Positions 1 to 7,304 of a stretch of 7,487 nt of DNA are shown piece after piece. Source of the DNA: Ignavibacteria bacterium UBA4661. Its GTDB lineage: Bacteria; Bacteroidota; Ignavibacteria; Kapaibacteriales; UBA4661. Position numbers and translations under genes: made by a program. Each line of letters opens with the position of its first letter. Within the stretch, counting starts at the first letter, position 1. The DNA is taken from the NCBI GenBank assembly GCA_002405405.1, contig DHLT01000075.1, forward strand, positions 1-7,487. The letters run 5' to 3'. The notes below the pieces were generated by a model that saw only the letters and a list, made by a program, of their open reading frames with translations, had not been told where the DNA came from and searched no databases.

Positions 1-66
1 TGTATCTCTTCGCGCTTGTCTGAGTGTGTAAACAGATTTCCTTCGCCGTTTTATTGCATCATTATT

Positions 67-456
67 ATGCCTGACATACCGATGTTTTCCGGAAAACGAG
101 TGGTGATTATTGATGATTCTGCAACAACACGCCTACATTTGCGCAAAATTGTTGAATCTTTAGGAGCAACTGTTACGGAATCCGAAGATCCCATTGAGGG
201 ATTGGCTTCCATCAATGAAAAATCTCCTGATCTTGTTACCCTCGATATGCAAATGCCCTACATGGACGGGAAAACCATGCTACATTATCTGCGTTTAAAA
301 CGTCAAAATCCCGTACCTGTCATTGTGTGTACTTCGATGAATGACACCTCGTTGTTGGTTGATTTGGCAAAACTGAAAATCAGTGACTTTCTGTTGAAGC
401 CATTTGATACCAATGTTGCTCGCAAAAAAATTGCAGAGGCACTTTCTCGTTCTTAA
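67..456 (+). CDS. Single-domain CheY-like response regulator
   Basis: This 129-residue protein is a lone receiver domain with no output domain. All the phosphorylation residues expected of the CheY/receiver family are visible: the acidic pair D16-D17 after the first strand (VVIIDDS), the phospho-acceptor D60 in TLDMQMPYMDG, the switch threonine T89 in VIVCTS, and the conserved lysine K111 in LLKPFD. The T89-K111 spacing equals that of CheY. Such proteins accept phosphate from a histidine kinase such as CheA and signal by docking to a partner, often the flagellar motor. I chose ATG 67 because it leaves only six residues before the first strand region. The frame is open to a TTG at 16, and ATG 82 is also possible. 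There is no clear ribosome binding site. A chemoreceptor gene follows 136 bases downstream, which supports a chemotaxis role. The exact partner cannot be told. Confidence 0.93.
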   Translation: MPDIPMFSGKRVVIIDDSATTRLHLRKIVESLGATVTESEDPIEGLASINEKSPDLVTLDMQMPYMDGKTMLHYLRLKRQNPVPVIVCTSMNDTSLLVDLAKLKISDFLLKPFDTNVARKKIAEALSRS

Positions 457-592
457 GATATTGTAATGTCTTTATCTTATATTCTTGATTGCGGGCGTAT
501 TTTTTAAAGCATACAGAACAATTCCCGTGGTATTGCAATGAGTAATCCTCTTGCTCACCGTCTTTTGTTTTCCTCTATTCGTTTCGCAGACC

Positions 593-2317
593 ATGCAACA
601 GAATCTTTCTCTTTTGCGCACGCTGACCGGCATTGCTGTCGTTGCCGTGCCTTTGTTTGCTTATATCATTCAATTGCTTGATCCTACAATCGCAGAATGG
701 TGGGGTGTTCGTGCAGGAATGAGTGCATATTTAGCCGTTCTTCTTGTCGCTTCGTATCTCAACCAATGGGTTGCTGATCGCTATCGCTTCTTCATCTATC
801 CGGGCATGCTTGGCATCGTCGGGATTGATTTGGGCATTGCCATTCAGCAAGGATTTCAAATTATGCCGACGATGCACTTGTTAGTAGCAGTGATTGCGAC
901 CAACTCGATGAATACAACATCGAAAGCATCCTTACTCTATGGTATCCGTGTAGCTGTTATACTTGTTGCCGGAAGTACGATTGCTCTTTTTATGGGTGCA
1001 TTATCACCGTCAGCATATGCCATCAGTTGGGTACTTGTTATATCGGTAGTAACCATTGTGTTGGTCTATTTTTTTGTGGGACTGCAAGCCGAAAAAGCAC
1101 TCAAACAAGAGTTTGGCAAGTTACTTGACCAGCTTAAAGAAGATGCCGCAAAACAAGAAGAACTGACTGCACAGATTGAACGTGAAAAAGAGAGTGTACA
1201 ATCGCGCGTTGATGCGGCGGTACAAGAAATTACCCAGCAAAAAAATGACCTTGCACATAGTGTCGAGATGATTGTCCGAGAAATGGAACGGATTGCCGAA
1301 GGCGACCTTACTGTCAAACTTCCCAACGATCGTACTGATGACATTGGTCACTTGTATATTGCCATTAATGGTACCGTACAAAATCTTTGTACCATCATCA
1401 GTCAAGTGGCGGAGGCGGCTTCGGCAACAGCACAAGCGGTGCTTTCAACGACAAGTTCCGTCGAAGAACTGTCCGCTACTGCTGCTGAACAATCACGTCA
1501 TGCCATGGACGTCGAACATGCGGTTGCCGATATGGGCACTGCCATCGAACATGCCGCCGAGCGTGCACGTATGGCAGTTGATCGTGCTAATACCAATCGT
1601 GATCGTGCACGCGAAGGTGGCGAAATCGTGCGTGGTACGATTCAAAAAATCCGTGAGATCGCCAATTTCATTCAAGAATCTTCTGCAACTGTAGGGCGAC
1701 TTGGTGACTCTAGCGCGGAAATCGGCGAAATCGTCCAAGTCATCGAAGAAATTGCGGATCAGACTAATTTGCTTGCGCTCAATGCGGCAATCGAAGCCGC
1801 TCGTGCCGGTGAACAAGGACGTGGCTTTGCCGTTGTTGCCGATGAAGTTCGAAAACTTGCTGAACGCACATCGAAAGCGACCAAACAAATCGGAAAAATG
1901 ATTAATACTATCCAAGTTGAGACTGCCGATGCTGTGCAAGCGATGCAAGCCGGTTCAAAAGAAATGGAAGCCGGTATTCATCTTGCCGATCAAACCGGCA
2001 TAGCACTGGAAGGCATTGTCAAAAATGCCGAGATTGCAGCAGCATCTAATATGGAAAATGCTCAAGCGGCAGATCGCCAAGTCTTAGTAGCAAAAGAAAC
2101 CGTCCAAAAAATGCAGTTTATTGCACAATCCGCAATGCAATCCGTTGAGGCAGTTGGGCAGATTGCCATTGCCTCCGAACAACTCACATCGCTCACCGAC
2201 AATTTGCGGAGTTTGGTGAATCAATTTCAATTAGCTGAACAGCAAGCAATCGTCAAAACTCGGACGGGATCGACCCGCTCACTCAAAGCTGGCGGTACAC
2301 GTGCTTTGCGTGGGTAG
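593..2317 (+). CDS. Methyl-accepting chemotaxis protein with six-helix membrane N-terminus
   Basis: This 574-residue chemoreceptor would signal to CheA/CheW. Residues 11-162 hold about six hydrophobic helices (roughly 11-28, 41-56, 66-86, 93-103, 115-137, 142-162) with short loops and no large periplasmic sensor domain. A charged coiled coil (about 165-222) follows. Next is a HAMP-like segment (about 222-275) with GDLTVKL at 237 and DDIG at 249. The long cytoplasmic signalling helices carry the near-invariant hairpin tip: [17 protein letters not shown] begins at Q390 and is followed by [18 protein letters not shown]. The C-terminus is a short basic tail without a CheR-binding NWETF-type pentapeptide. 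I chose ATG 593 because it sits just before the first membrane helix; an in-frame TTG lies at 551. No Shine-Dalgarno is evident. The ligand is unknown; the design suggests sensing within or through the membrane. Family assignment is firm, ligand and start less so. Confidence 0.95.
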   Translation: MQQNLSLLRTLTGIAVVAVPLFAYIIQLLDPTIAEWWGVRAGMSAYLAVLLVASYLNQWVADRYRFFIYPGMLGIVGIDLGIAIQQGFQIMPTMHLLVAVIATNSMNTTSKASLLYGIRVAVILVAGSTIALFMGALSPSAYAISWVLVISVVTIVLVYFFVGLQAEKALKQEFGKLLDQLKEDAAKQEELTAQIEREKESVQSRVDAAVQEITQQKNDLAHSVEMIVREMERIAEGDLTVKLPNDRTDDIGHLYIAINGTVQNLCTIISQVAEAASATAQAVLSTTSSVEELSATAAEQSRHAMDVEHAVADMGTAIEHAAERARMAVDRANTNRDRAREGGEIVRGTIQKIREIANFIQESSATVGRLGDSSAEIGEIVQVIEEIADQTNLLALNAAIEAARAGEQGRGFAVVADEVRKLAERTSKATKQIGKMINTIQVETADAVQAMQAGSKEMEAGIHLADQTGIALEGIVKNAEIAAASNMENAQAADRQVLVAKETVQKMQFIAQSAMQSVEAVGQIAIASEQLTSLTDNLRSLVNQFQLAEQQAIVKTRTGSTRSLKAGGTRALRG

Positions 2318-2389
2318 TTGCTATAAAAGGCATATTAGTTCAGCTCTATCTCGACAGATCTTTTTTCTTTTCCATTATAGGTTTTTGTT

Positions 2390-3751
2390 ATGAAATCATC
2401 TATTCGCATCGCATCGGGGCAAGGTTTCTGGGGAGATTTACTTACTGCTCCGCTCGAACAAGTTCGCAGGGGCAATATTGACTACCTTATGATGGATTAC
2501 CTTGCAGAGGTTACGATGTCTATCATGCAAAAACAAAAAAATCGTAATCCCGCGCTTGGCTATGCCAAAGACTTGGTTGAAGTATGCGAACAAATTTTAC
2601 CATACTTGGTCAAGCATAATATCACCCTCATTACCAATGGTGGTGGGGTAAATCCGCTAGGTGCACGCGATGCCATTAAAGCAGTTGCTGAGAAACTCGG
2701 CATTACTATTAAAATCGGCACTGTACTGGGTGATAATATCCTTGACCGCATCGATACATTGGTCGGTGAGGGACATACTATGAATCACATGGAAACAGGT
2801 CAGCCGATTGCCGAAGTTAAAGACAAACTTCTCAGTGCCAATGCTTACTTGGGCGCACGTCCTATCGTTGAGGCATTGCAACAAGGTGCACAAATTATTA
2901 TTACCGGTCGCACAACTGATACCGGTCTGACACTCGCACCAATGATTCATGAGTTCGGCTGGTCGTATGATGATTGGGATAAACTCGCCGCAGGCACTGT
3001 TGCAGGACATATCAACGAATGTGGCGCACAAGCATCAGGCGGTAATTTCTTGGGGAATTGGCGTGCTCTGCCCGACATGGCTAATGTAGGTTTCCCGATT
3101 ATTGAGGCATATCCTGATGGTTCATTTATCGTTACTAAACACGAAGATACCGGCGGCGCTGTTACTCGCGAAACGGTGAGTGAACAATTACTCTATGAAA
3201 TCGGCGACCCTAGCGAATACATTACACCTGATGTTATTGCAGATTTTACGAGTATTCACCTCGAAGACCTGGGAAATAATCGTGTGCGCGTACATGGCAT
3301 TATCGGCAAACCAGCAACGCCATTTTTGAAAGTCTCCGCAAGCTATAGCGATGGCTACATCGCTTTTAGCACCCTGACATATACAGCACCCGATGCTCTT
3401 GAAAAAGCACAAGTCGCCGATGCAATTTTGCGGAAACGCTTACAACAACTTGGCTTGCAATTCGATGAAATCAATACGGAATTTGTCGGCATGAATGCGT
3501 GTCATGGCGATATTGCTAACCGCCGACAACCTAACTTTGAACCGAATGAAGTCATGATGCGTGTTGGTGTGCGTTCACGTGATTACAAATCGGTCGAGCG
3601 TTTCGGTAAAGAGATAGCACCGCTCGTATTGACCGGTCCACCATCGGTTACAGGCTTTGCCGGCGGCAGACCAAAACCGGGTGATGTTGTGGCATATTTT
3701 CCTGCTCTCATTCGCAAAGATATGATTCATACATCAGTGGGCGTAGAGTAA
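2390..3751 (+). CDS. DUF1446 / acyclic terpene utilisation AtuA-like protein
   Basis: This soluble protein of 453 residues is recognised as the DUF1446 (AtuA N-terminal) family. Visible signatures are SGQGFWGD near the start, MMDYLAEVTMSI, the glycine-rich TNGGGVNP at residues 82-89, GRTTDTG at 173-179, HINECGAQASGGNF at 207-220, and a closing VTGFAGGRPKP. AtuA belongs to the citronellol/geraniol (acyclic terpene) degradation cluster in Pseudomonas, but the biochemical role of the domain is not well established. Many DUF1446 proteins occur outside terpene loci. This copy appears to be the single-domain form without the C-terminal AtuA extension, and no acyl-CoA carboxylase or other terpene genes lie nearby. 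The terpene label should not be carried over as a function. Start ATG 2390 directly precedes the conserved N-terminus. AGG at 2378-2380 is a poor, distant ribosome site. It is 72 bases downstream of the chemoreceptor and may be co-transcribed, though no functional link is apparent. Confidence 0.9.
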   Translation: MKSSIRIASGQGFWGDLLTAPLEQVRRGNIDYLMMDYLAEVTMSIMQKQKNRNPALGYAKDLVEVCEQILPYLVKHNITLITNGGGVNPLGARDAIKAVAEKLGITIKIGTVLGDNILDRIDTLVGEGHTMNHMETGQPIAEVKDKLLSANAYLGARPIVEALQQGAQIIITGRTTDTGLTLAPMIHEFGWSYDDWDKLAAGTVAGHINECGAQASGGNFLGNWRALPDMANVGFPIIEAYPDGSFIVTKHEDTGGAVTRETVSEQLLYEIGDPSEYITPDVIADFTSIHLEDLGNNRVRVHGIIGKPATPFLKVSASYSDGYIAFSTLTYTAPDALEKAQVADAILRKRLQQLGLQFDEINTEFVGMNACHGDIANRRQPNFEPNEVMMRVGVRSRDYKSVERFGKEIAPLVLTGPPSVTGFAGGRPKPGDVVAYFPALIRKDMIHTSVGVE

Positions 3752-3832
3752 ATTGACTCTTTCTTTTTTCGACATTTTTTCTTTTTCTCCATGGAACTAC
3801 TCTTCAAAATTCACTGACATAATCGTTGGTTA

Positions 3833-4201
3833 GTGTTGGCATCAGCATTACTTGCTCTTGGTATGCTTGCTTATACATGGCTTGCAAAAAAAGAGTGGAA
3901 TCGCACGACCGAACGTGCGGTTCTTGCTTACAATATTTTGGTTTCCTTGCAATTTCTCATCGGGCTGTCAAACATTTGGTTTGTCGGTTCACTGCGCGAA
4001 TGGCAGAATATGCGTATGACCTACGAACATGTCGGCATTATGTTTATTGCTCTCGGAGTGGGACATTTTTCTGCACGATGGAAAACACTACCCGATACTG
4101 AGCGCGCTCAAAAAACCCTTATTACGATTGGCGCGTCCGTTGCTCTCGTCATTCTTGGTGTTGCGCGTCTGCGTGGCATGGGCTATTGGATGGGGATGTA
4201 A
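3833..4201 (+). CDS. Small four-helix membrane protein of unknown function (5' end probably disrupted)
   Basis: As written from GTG 3833 this is a 122-residue hydrophobic protein. It has four likely membrane helices (about 1-18, 30-51, 63-81, 95-113) and two histidines in or near helix three (H66 in TYEHVG, H78 in GVGHF). I do not recognise a named family. The same frame runs upstream to ATG 3791 and reads MELLFKIH-stop-HNRWLV straight into the first helix. The only interruption is TGA at 3815-3817. The natural start is therefore probably 3791, with a full length of 136 codons. In the present sequence the gene either starts at the GTG, which trims the first helix, or is a pseudogene. Neither start has a Shine-Dalgarno. 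Paired membrane histidines can be haem ligands, but nothing else here supports that. The gene ends 15 bases before a strong terminator. Confidence 0.62.
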   Translation: MLASALLALGMLAYTWLAKKEWNRTTERAVLAYNILVSLQFLIGLSNIWFVGSLREWQNMRMTYEHVGIMFIALGVGHFSARWKTLPDTERAQKTLITIGASVALVILGVARLRGMGYWMGM

Positions 4202-4216
4202 TCGGCACAATACTAC

Positions 4217-4260
4217 AAATCCCCCGAGACCGCATATAATCGGCTTCGGGGGATTTTTTT
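4217..4260 (+). terminator. Rho-independent terminator
   Basis: An 11-bp perfect stem pairs AAATCCCCCGA (4217-4227) with TCGGGGGATTT (4246-4256). An inner CCG/CGG (4230-4232 with 4241-4243) continues it across one wobble and one mismatch around the loop CATATAAT. A run of seven T (4254-4260) follows. It ends transcription of the + strand genes on its left. The A residues on its left flank could also give weak termination for the - strand SDR remnant that points toward it, so it probably once sat between two convergent genes. Confidence 0.93.
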
Positions 4261-4283
4261 ACATTTTACTCAATCACACATTG
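4261..4283. repeat. Left copy of two-block direct repeat flanking the R-M module
   Basis: This stretch holds ACATTTTACTCA (4261-4272), a single A, then TCACACATTG (4274-4283). Both blocks recur in the same order and orientation at the right end of the window (7432-7443 and 7478-7487), where 34 bases separate them. The second block is the stop-codon end of the SDR remnant. A 12-mer alone could repeat by chance in a window this size. Two blocks in order at both edges of an A+T-rich module make a duplicated insertion boundary more likely. Confidence 0.5.
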
Positions 4284-4333
4284 ATTCCACCCGATACTTC
4301 GATGCGCTGACCATTGATCCATTTACCTATTGA
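4274..4333 (-). pseudogene. C-terminal remnant of a short-chain dehydrogenase/reductase (SDR)
   Basis: Read on the - strand, 4333 to 4274 encodes SIGKWINGQRIEVSGGINV followed by TGA. The pattern W-I-N-G-Q-R-I-E-x-S-G-G is typical of the last residues of classical SDR oxidoreductases, where the final strand and cap close the Rossmann fold. Nothing of the catalytic YxxxK or the nucleotide-binding region is present. Upstream, the frame runs only four or five more unrelated-looking codons to a TAG at 4352-4354 and meets the leader of the methyltransferase gene. It is therefore a tail whose body is missing. The same stop-codon end is repeated at the right edge of the window, so the complete gene may lie just beyond 7487. 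The SDR call rests on a short segment but a characteristic one. Confidence 0.68.
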
Positions 4334-4361
4334 ATGGCAATAGTCTTTTATCTATTTTTGT

Positions 4362-4372
4362 TACTCAAAGTC
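4362..4372 (+). promoter_or_regulatory. Possible C-box half-site upstream of the methyltransferase
   Basis: TACTCAAAGTC matches the C-protein half-site pattern GACT-N3-AGTC at 7 of 8 fixed positions. It ends 21 bases before the methyltransferase ATG, almost the same distance as the C gene's own operator from its start (22 bases). Both are followed by a similar string (AGTCAGCA here, AGTCGGCA at the C gene). No second full half-site is seen at the expected spacing; only ATAGTCTTT at 4340-4348 resembles one. TATTTTTG at 4353-4360 also fits the Bacteroidota -7 motif TAnnTTTG. Suggestive only. Confidence 0.3.
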
Positions 4373-4393
4373 AGCACTTTATTTTGGATAGCA

Positions 4394-6274
4394 ATGATTA
4401 AAAAAGCCATTATCAATGATCTTATACAAACTCATGGACTTTATTGTATCGAGAGGCATCTGATATACTCTTACTTGATGACGAATGCATTAGAGTTTGA
4501 TAAAAGCATTATCTTATCTCCCTACTTTGAAGATTTCACGCTCGAACCACAGCTCTACTTCGCCATTACACAACTCAATATTTGTAATATCAAGGAACTA
4601 GAGAATTACTTGGAATTATTGATTCCTCCATCTGATCGAAAGTTAAATGGTGCATTCTTCACACCGCATTATGTCGTTGAGTTTATTATCAATGAAATTC
4701 GCCCTAAGGAAAACGATACGAACCTTGACCCAAGTTGTGGTTGTGGTGCGTTTTTAATTGGTTTAGCTGATTATTACAAAAGAACCTTCTCTAAATCTAT
4801 CAGAGAAATTGTTCAGCACAATATCTTTGGTGCTGATATTCTTGCTTACAATATCCATAGAGCAAAACTTATTTTGACTGTGTATGCACTCCATCACGGT
4901 GAGTATCTCGAAGAGGGTGATTTCAATCTGTATCATCAAGACAGTCTAAGAACACAATGGGATAAACAATTTGATGTTGTTGTGGGTAATCCTCCGTATG
5001 TCAAATTTCAAGATTTAAGTGCAGAAGATAGAAAGTATCTGTCCGACCATTGGAAGACTGTCGAGGGTGGAACATTCAACCTTTACTTCGCTTTTTTCGA
5101 ACTTGGTTATACGCTACTAAAATCATCGGGAAGACTTGGTTATATCACACCTAACAATTATTTCACGTCGCTTGCAGGTCAAGCACTACGAGTTTTTTTC
5201 CAACATGAGCAGTGTGTTACTCGTATCATTGATTTTAGTCATAAGAAGGTTTTCGATGCTCAAACTTATACTGCCATCACTTTTCTCAATAAGGAACGCA
5301 ACGAAGCCATCACCTATGATAGAATCAAGAATGAATACTCCCCTGAAGTTTTTTTGACTCATGCAAATGGCTCTCCCAACTTTATCGAAAACTTAAATGT
5401 CAAAAAGTGGCGGCTTCTAAAATAAGATGAACAAAAGAACATCAAAATCATTGAAACGATAGGAGTGCCTCTCGGTAAAATATTTGATATATGTGTAGGC
5501 ATTGCAACTCTAAAAGATGAGGTCTTTTTTGTAGGCGGAAATAACTCACACAACGAATACTTCACGAAAGAAACTGACAAAGGCACTTTTGAAATCGAAC
5601 GAGAAATCTTAAAGCCAGTGAACAAGATTTCCGATTTCAAATCTCAATCTGAAATTCAACACAACACACGCAAAATTATCTGTCCTTATACCATCAATAA
5701 TGGCGTAGCGACCCCCATTCCTGATGCGGAGTTTAAAGAACGATTTCCTAAATGCTACGAATAACTTCTTTCTGAAAAAGAAGTTTTATCGAAGAGAGAT
5801 AAAGGCAAAGTAGAATTTTCCCCCTTTTATGTTTGGGGAAGAACGCAAGGACTGGCAAAAAGAGGAAAACGGATTCTCAATCCAACATTTAGCTTAACAC
5901 CAAGATTTCTGCTTGTGGATGACGAAGAGTCATATTTTACCAATGGCTATGGTATATTTTGCAGGCAGGAAGCAGATCAAAACAACACACTATTTGCAGA
6001 TACTACGAATACTATTGCAGGTATTGACAACATTGATGTAACACAAAAAATTTTGAACTCGACCATTATGGACTACTATGTTAGCAAGACAAGTATTGCC
6101 ATTGAGGGTGGCTACCCTTGCTATCAGAAAAATTTCATAGAAAAATTTAATATTCCAATTCTCTCCCCTGATGAGATCAAAACAATCCGAAGCATTCACG
6201 ATAAGCATGAACTTGATGATTTTTTAATACGAAAGTATCACCTGAACATACCTGCGCCAAACCTTTGCGAATAG
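4394..6274 (+). pseudogene. Type II N6-adenine DNA methyltransferase, disrupted by two in-frame stops
   Basis: Read through its stops, this frame encodes about 626 positions of a gamma-type N6-adenine methyltransferase, which would protect host DNA from the convergent endonuclease. Motif X is GAFFTPHYVV from residue 86, the AdoMet-binding motif I is DPSCGCGAF from D112, and the catalytic motif IV is NPPY at 199-202. The C-terminal half looks like a target-recognition region (VGIATLKDEVFFV, then RDKGK, VWGRTQGL, NGYGIF). TAA at 5423-5425 (codon 344) and TAA at 5762-5764 (codon 457) interrupt it. The reading frame is unchanged across both, and the protein pattern continues without loss. The second stop falls in YE-stop-LLSEKE, where the family usually has tyrosine. 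ATG 4394 has GGA six bases upstream; ATG 4334 would add an implausible hydrophobic leader. The first fragment (343 aa) keeps catalytic motifs but lacks target recognition. The 3' end overlaps the convergent endonuclease by 37 bases. Confidence 0.88.
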
Positions 6275-7080
6275 ACATCTAAAAGCGTAGAAATAAAACT
6301 CCCAAAACTCAAATTCTGAATGGATGCACTGGAATTATTGGGGAGTAATCCATCTGTCTGCAACTCAGTATCTGTATGGTAAATCTTCGGTGTCCTTTGT
6401 GAAAAATCAACAATCAACAAGCACACCTTTTCGTATTTAAAGTGTTCATTTGAAACCGTAGTTCTATTGTTCAGGGCTTCAAATGATAAAAGATATTTTT
6501 CAATATGCTTTGCGATCTGATTTGAAGTAGCTTTGTATGCGACTTCTTTATTATTTGCAGAATCGCTATCATACTCTTTTACAGCGATCATGTACAATTC
6601 CCCCAGCACCATACTCGGGCAACGCAAATGTAGATTCAACGCCTCTGCAAAAGTCCTCTCATACAGTGTGTCAAAGTTTTTAGCGGAACTACTCAACTGA
6701 CTGCGGACATTGACCGATAAGGTCTTTTGGGTAAAATCAAAACCGTATTGATCCTCCTGACCGTACAACATACTCGGCAGAGTTAGTATTTCTTCTTGAG
6801 GTCGAATTGTACGAGGTACTACGCAAACATCCTGATCTTTCTTCTTGAAGAATCCTGCTAGCGAAAATTCTCCACGAGACTCGTTTATTGTAGGATGAAT
6901 ACAGGTAGGATTGACATGCTGACGAACAAGCTCTGCTTTCACAACTTCATGTAAAAGATGAATCGGCTATTGGCTACGAATCAGATTGTTTTTACCTTAT
7001 GTACCCGATTCTTTTATTGCGTTTTCAATCAGTTTTTTAATCTGACTGACTGCTTTTTGTAGGGTTATCAAATTTGTCAT
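6238..7080 (-). pseudogene. Candidate type II restriction endonuclease, disrupted by two in-frame stops
   Basis: This is called an endonuclease mainly by position: downstream of a controller gene and convergent with a DNA methyltransferase. I do not recognise the family. The frame begins at ATG 7080 inside the end of the controller gene (MTNLITLQKAVSQIKKL) and would give about 280 residues. TAA at 6999-6997 (codon 28) and TAG at 6969-6967 (codon 38) interrupt it, but protein-like sequence continues across both in one frame (KESGT-stop-GKNNLIRSQ-stop-PIHLLHEVVKAELVR). The longest uninterrupted part starts at GTG 6942 (codon 47, 234 aa), which has no good ribosome site and would lose the first helices. 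A possible nuclease core is YERTFAEALNLH followed by LGELYMIAVKEYD (codons about 140-171), with acidic residues and a lysine, but no textbook PD-(D/E)xK motif is clear. It is probably inactive, consistent with the broken methyltransferase. Confidence 0.7.
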
Positions 7081-7282
7081 CGTGAAATAGTTCTTTGAGC
7101 GAAACACCTAAGGCAGAGGCAATTTTTTCAACATTGACAATAGAAACATTACGCTGACCGCTTTCGATACTTGCGATATAACTTCTATCCAAATCGGACA
7201 TAAAAGACAAATCCTTCTGCGACATTCCAGACTTATCTCTTAATTCTTTGATTCTAAGACCTATGTTTGCTTTTATATCCAT
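7037..7282 (-). CDS. XRE-family controller (C) protein of a restriction-modification system
   Basis: This 81-residue protein is almost entirely one XRE/Cro-type DNA-binding domain. The helix-turn-helix spans about residues 21-40 (SQKDLSFMSDLDRSYIASIE). The SYIASIESGQRN...I...VEKIASALGVSL pattern is shared with C proteins of type II R-M systems, which bind as dimers and first activate, then repress, their own gene and the downstream endonuclease. Length (81 aa) matches known C proteins. Support is threefold: the fold, the overlap with the endonuclease start (44 bases, 7037-7080) on the same strand, and a tandem C-box operator 22 bases before ATG 7282. No Shine-Dalgarno is visible, as is common for C genes with very short leaders. 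It has no premature stop, so it may still be made although both its partner genes are broken. Confidence 0.87.
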   Translation of the reverse strand: MDIKANIGLRIKELRDKSGMSQKDLSFMSDLDRSYIASIESGQRNVSIVNVEKIASALGVSLKELFHDDKFDNPTKSSQSD

Positions 7283-7304
7283 GCGACAAAAGTGATAATC
7301 TGCC

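Noticed and set aside
454..479. Hairpin TAAGATA/TATCTTA after the response regulator
   Set aside because: The stem is seven A+T-rich pairs with a 12-base loop and no T-run directly after it, too weak to call a terminator.
538..681. ATG 538 opening a short frame before the chemoreceptor
   Set aside because: It encodes about 47 residues in a different frame, overlapping the start of the receptor, with no recognisable protein features.
1066..1948. Opposite-strand and shifted frames within the chemoreceptor gene
   Set aside because: They are shadows of a well-supported receptor coding region and show no domain signals of their own.
3815..3817. Selenocysteine at the TGA in the membrane-protein gene
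   Set aside because: No strong stem-loop is visible directly downstream, the site is an N-terminal segment next to a membrane helix rather than a redox centre, and tryptophan or serine is the more natural residue.
3826..4101. Overlapping frame from TTG 3826
   Set aside because: It is cysteine-rich, irregular sequence in another frame; the overlapping frame from 3833 shows clear membrane helices and ends just before a terminator.
4334..4393. Methyltransferase starting at ATG 4334
   Set aside because: It would add a 20-residue hydrophobic leader to a cytoplasmic enzyme and would overlap the SDR remnant boundary; ATG 4394 has a GGA at ribosome-site distance.
5465..6274. Two separate small genes (5465-5764 and 5915-6274) downstream of the methyltransferase
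   Set aside because: Both lie in the same frame as the methyltransferase and continue its target-recognition region across single stop codons. They are fragments of one gene, without convincing starts.
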